Shown here: positions 6,615-7,344 of the stretch, piece by piece | Layout: each line of letters opens with the position of its first letter | Numbering within the stretch: the stretch's first letter is position 1 | NCBI GenBank assembly: GCA_023432075.1 | Contig: JAEYVD010000340.1 | Location: 1-7,344 of the forward strand | Origin: Pseudomonadota bacterium | GTDB lineage: Bacteria; Pseudomonadota; Gammaproteobacteria; Burkholderiales; Burkholderiaceae_B | Direction: 5' to 3' | Length of the DNA stretch: 7,344 nt | Program-made: the position numbers and the translations under genes | The notes under the pieces: model-generated | Told to the model about the DNA's origin: nothing | The model's database searches: none | What the model saw: only the letters and a program-made list of their open reading frames with translations

Positions 6615-6642
6615 TTTAAAGGTGGCAGCAGATACGTATAAT
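6615..6642 (+). promoter_or_regulatory. Predicted sigma-70 promoter for rppH
   Basis: A perfect -10 box TATAAT lies at 6637-6642 and a -35-like TTTAAA (four of six matches) at 6615-6620, with a 16-bp spacer. Transcription would begin near 6649, about 30 nt before the rppH ATG. The -35 box almost touches the divergent proS start codon (6611-6613). Confidence 0.65.
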
Positions 6643-6650
6643 CGACCGTA

Positions 6651-6656
6651 ATTGTA
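6651..6656 (-). promoter_or_regulatory. Possible -10 box for proS
   Basis: Read leftwards, 6651-6656 is TACAAT, five of six matches to the -10 consensus, which would place the transcript start near 6644 and leave a leader of about 30 nt. No good -35 box is seen at the right distance (best about three of six). It would overlap the rppH promoter region, so the two genes may compete for polymerase. Confidence 0.3.
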
Positions 6657-6678
6657 TTGAATTCGGTGGGGGTGGCCC

Positions 6679-7251
6679 ATGCTTGACCGCGAAGGCTACC
6701 GCCCCAATGTCGGCATCATTCTCGTCAACACTAGAAACGAGGTCTTTTGGGGCAAGCGTATCAGGGAACATGCATGGCAGTTCCCCCAGGGCGGCATCAA
6801 GTATGGCGAAAGCCCGGTGCAGGCCATGTATCGCGAACTCCATGAAGAGGTGGGCCTGAAGCCCGAGCATGTCCGTATTTTGGGGCGTACACGCGATTGG
6901 TTACGTTATAACGTGCCCGATCACTTTGTCCGGCGTGAGTGGCGTGGCCACTATAAAGGACAAAAACAGATTTGGTTCTTGTTGCGCCTGGTGGGACGTG
7001 ACAGTGATGTTTGCTTGCGCGCGACGCAGCATCCGGAATTCGACGCCTGGCGCTGGAGCCAGTACTGGGTTCCGCTGGATGCCGTCATCGAGTTCAAGCG
7101 AGACGTCTATACCCAGGCGTTGAACGAGTTGTCGGCTATCCTCTTTCGGCGCCATCACGAAACCCGCTACCTGCGCCAACGGGTGCATGGTCAGCGGGCT
7201 GCAGAGAATTTGCCCGAAGGAACGGACGGTCATGCGCATATTGTTGGTTGA
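6679..7251 (+). CDS. rppH: RppH, RNA 5'-pyrophosphohydrolase (Nudix)
   Basis: 190 residues (E. coli RppH 176). It removes pyrophosphate from 5'-triphosphate mRNA ends, opening them to RNase E-type decay. The N-terminus [15 protein letters not shown] and [13 protein letters not shown] (33-45) are typical of RppH. The Nudix box spans 38-60: G38-x5-E44-x7-R52-E53-x2-E56-E57-x-G59, with the metal-binding glutamates complete. [11 protein letters not shown] (72-82), [12 protein letters not shown] (94-105), PEFDAWRW (118-125) and FKRDVY (138-143) are further family blocks. The C-terminal tail (about 155-190, rich in Arg/His) is poorly conserved. The start has a G-rich binding site (GGTGGGGG) six bases upstream and a good promoter. 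The last 20 nt overlap the start of the following response regulator in another frame. Confidence 0.97.
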   Translation: MLDREGYRPNVGIILVNTRNEVFWGKRIREHAWQFPQGGIKYGESPVQAMYRELHEEVGLKPEHVRILGRTRDWLRYNVPDHFVRREWRGHYKGQKQIWFLLRLVGRDSDVCLRATQHPEFDAWRWSQYWVPLDAVIEFKRDVYTQALNELSAILFRRHHETRYLRQRVHGQRAAENLPEGTDGHAHIVG

Positions 7252-7344
7252 AGACGAACGGGACATGGCGTCCTGGCTGATGCGCGCGCTCGCCCAAAGC
7301 GGGTTCGTACCCGATCACGCGGCGGATGCGCGCACGGCCGAAGC
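7232..7344 (+). CDS. OmpR-type response regulator (N-terminal fragment)
   Basis: Partial gene: ATG at 7232-7234, running off the window after 37 complete codons. The start [20 protein letters not shown] is the first beta-strand and helix of a receiver domain: hydrophobic ILLV, then the acidic pair Glu7-Asp8 that helps bind Mg2+ at the phosphorylation site, then the amphipathic helix 1, and the start of strand 2 near GFVPDHA. The phospho-accepting aspartate, the conserved Lys and any output domain lie beyond the edge. The style ([13 protein letters not shown]) suggests an OmpR/PhoB winged-helix regulator of the QseB/TctD kind, but that cannot be confirmed here. It overlaps the end of rppH by 20 nt; GAAGGA (7216-7221) inside rppH may serve as its ribosome-binding site. 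A sensor kinase is likely to follow downstream, by analogy with such regulators. Confidence 0.85.
   Translation, partial: MRILLVEDERDMASWLMRALAQSGFVPDHAADARTAE

Noticed and set aside
5123..6619. Plus-strand open frame of 498 codons opposite proS
   Set aside because: It is rich in Val/Ala/Gly/His/Asp with no recognisable domain and lies entirely against an intact, strongly conserved proS. It is best explained as a codon-bias shadow.
6252..6680. Second minus-strand frame over the proS start region
   Set aside because: It overlaps the proS N-terminus in a different frame with an Arg/His/Pro-rich translation and no motif; the proS frame matches the ProRS family from its first residues.

Overview
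The window reads as an ordinary, high-GC chromosomal segment from a Gram-negative bacterium. The proteins look like those of a betaproteobacterium of the Alcaligenaceae type (Bordetella/Achromobacter group). That placement rests on protein style and the gene order proS next to ybgC-tolQRAB-pal; it is an inference, not a database match.

Minus strand, read from right to left, about 90% of the window: proS (4883-6613, prolyl-tRNA synthetase), then the complete cell-envelope Tol-Pal cluster ybgC (4402-4824), tolQ (3719-4399), tolR (3258-3719), tolA (2046-3218), tolB (707-2029), pal (175-675), and the first 29 codons of cpoB/ybgF (1-89, cut by the window edge). Spacing is tight from ybgC to pal (1-nt overlap up to 39-nt gaps), as expected for one transcript. 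A strong intrinsic terminator (105-144) sits between pal and cpoB, which is the most notable regulatory feature here.

Plus strand, right end: rppH (6679-7251, RNA 5' pyrophosphohydrolase), divergent from proS across a 65-nt gap that carries a good promoter for rppH. The start of an OmpR-type response regulator (7232 to the window edge) overlaps the end of rppH by 20 nt.

How the genes work together: TolQ-TolR form the proton-driven inner-membrane motor, TolA spans the periplasm, TolB is the periplasmic beta-propeller that binds Pal, and Pal is the peptidoglycan-binding outer-membrane lipoprotein. CpoB ties the complex to peptidoglycan synthesis and YbgC is a cytoplasmic acyl-CoA thioesterase. 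The system constricts the outer membrane during division. proS and rppH are housekeeping neighbours.

No gene gap exceeds 300 bases; the largest is 85 nt. I found no RNA gene, insertion sequence, CRISPR array or prophage piece. I did not find a previously undescribed system. The points worth a second look are details: the terminator inside the cluster, the unusual architecture and start region of TolA, and the rppH/response-regulator overlap.
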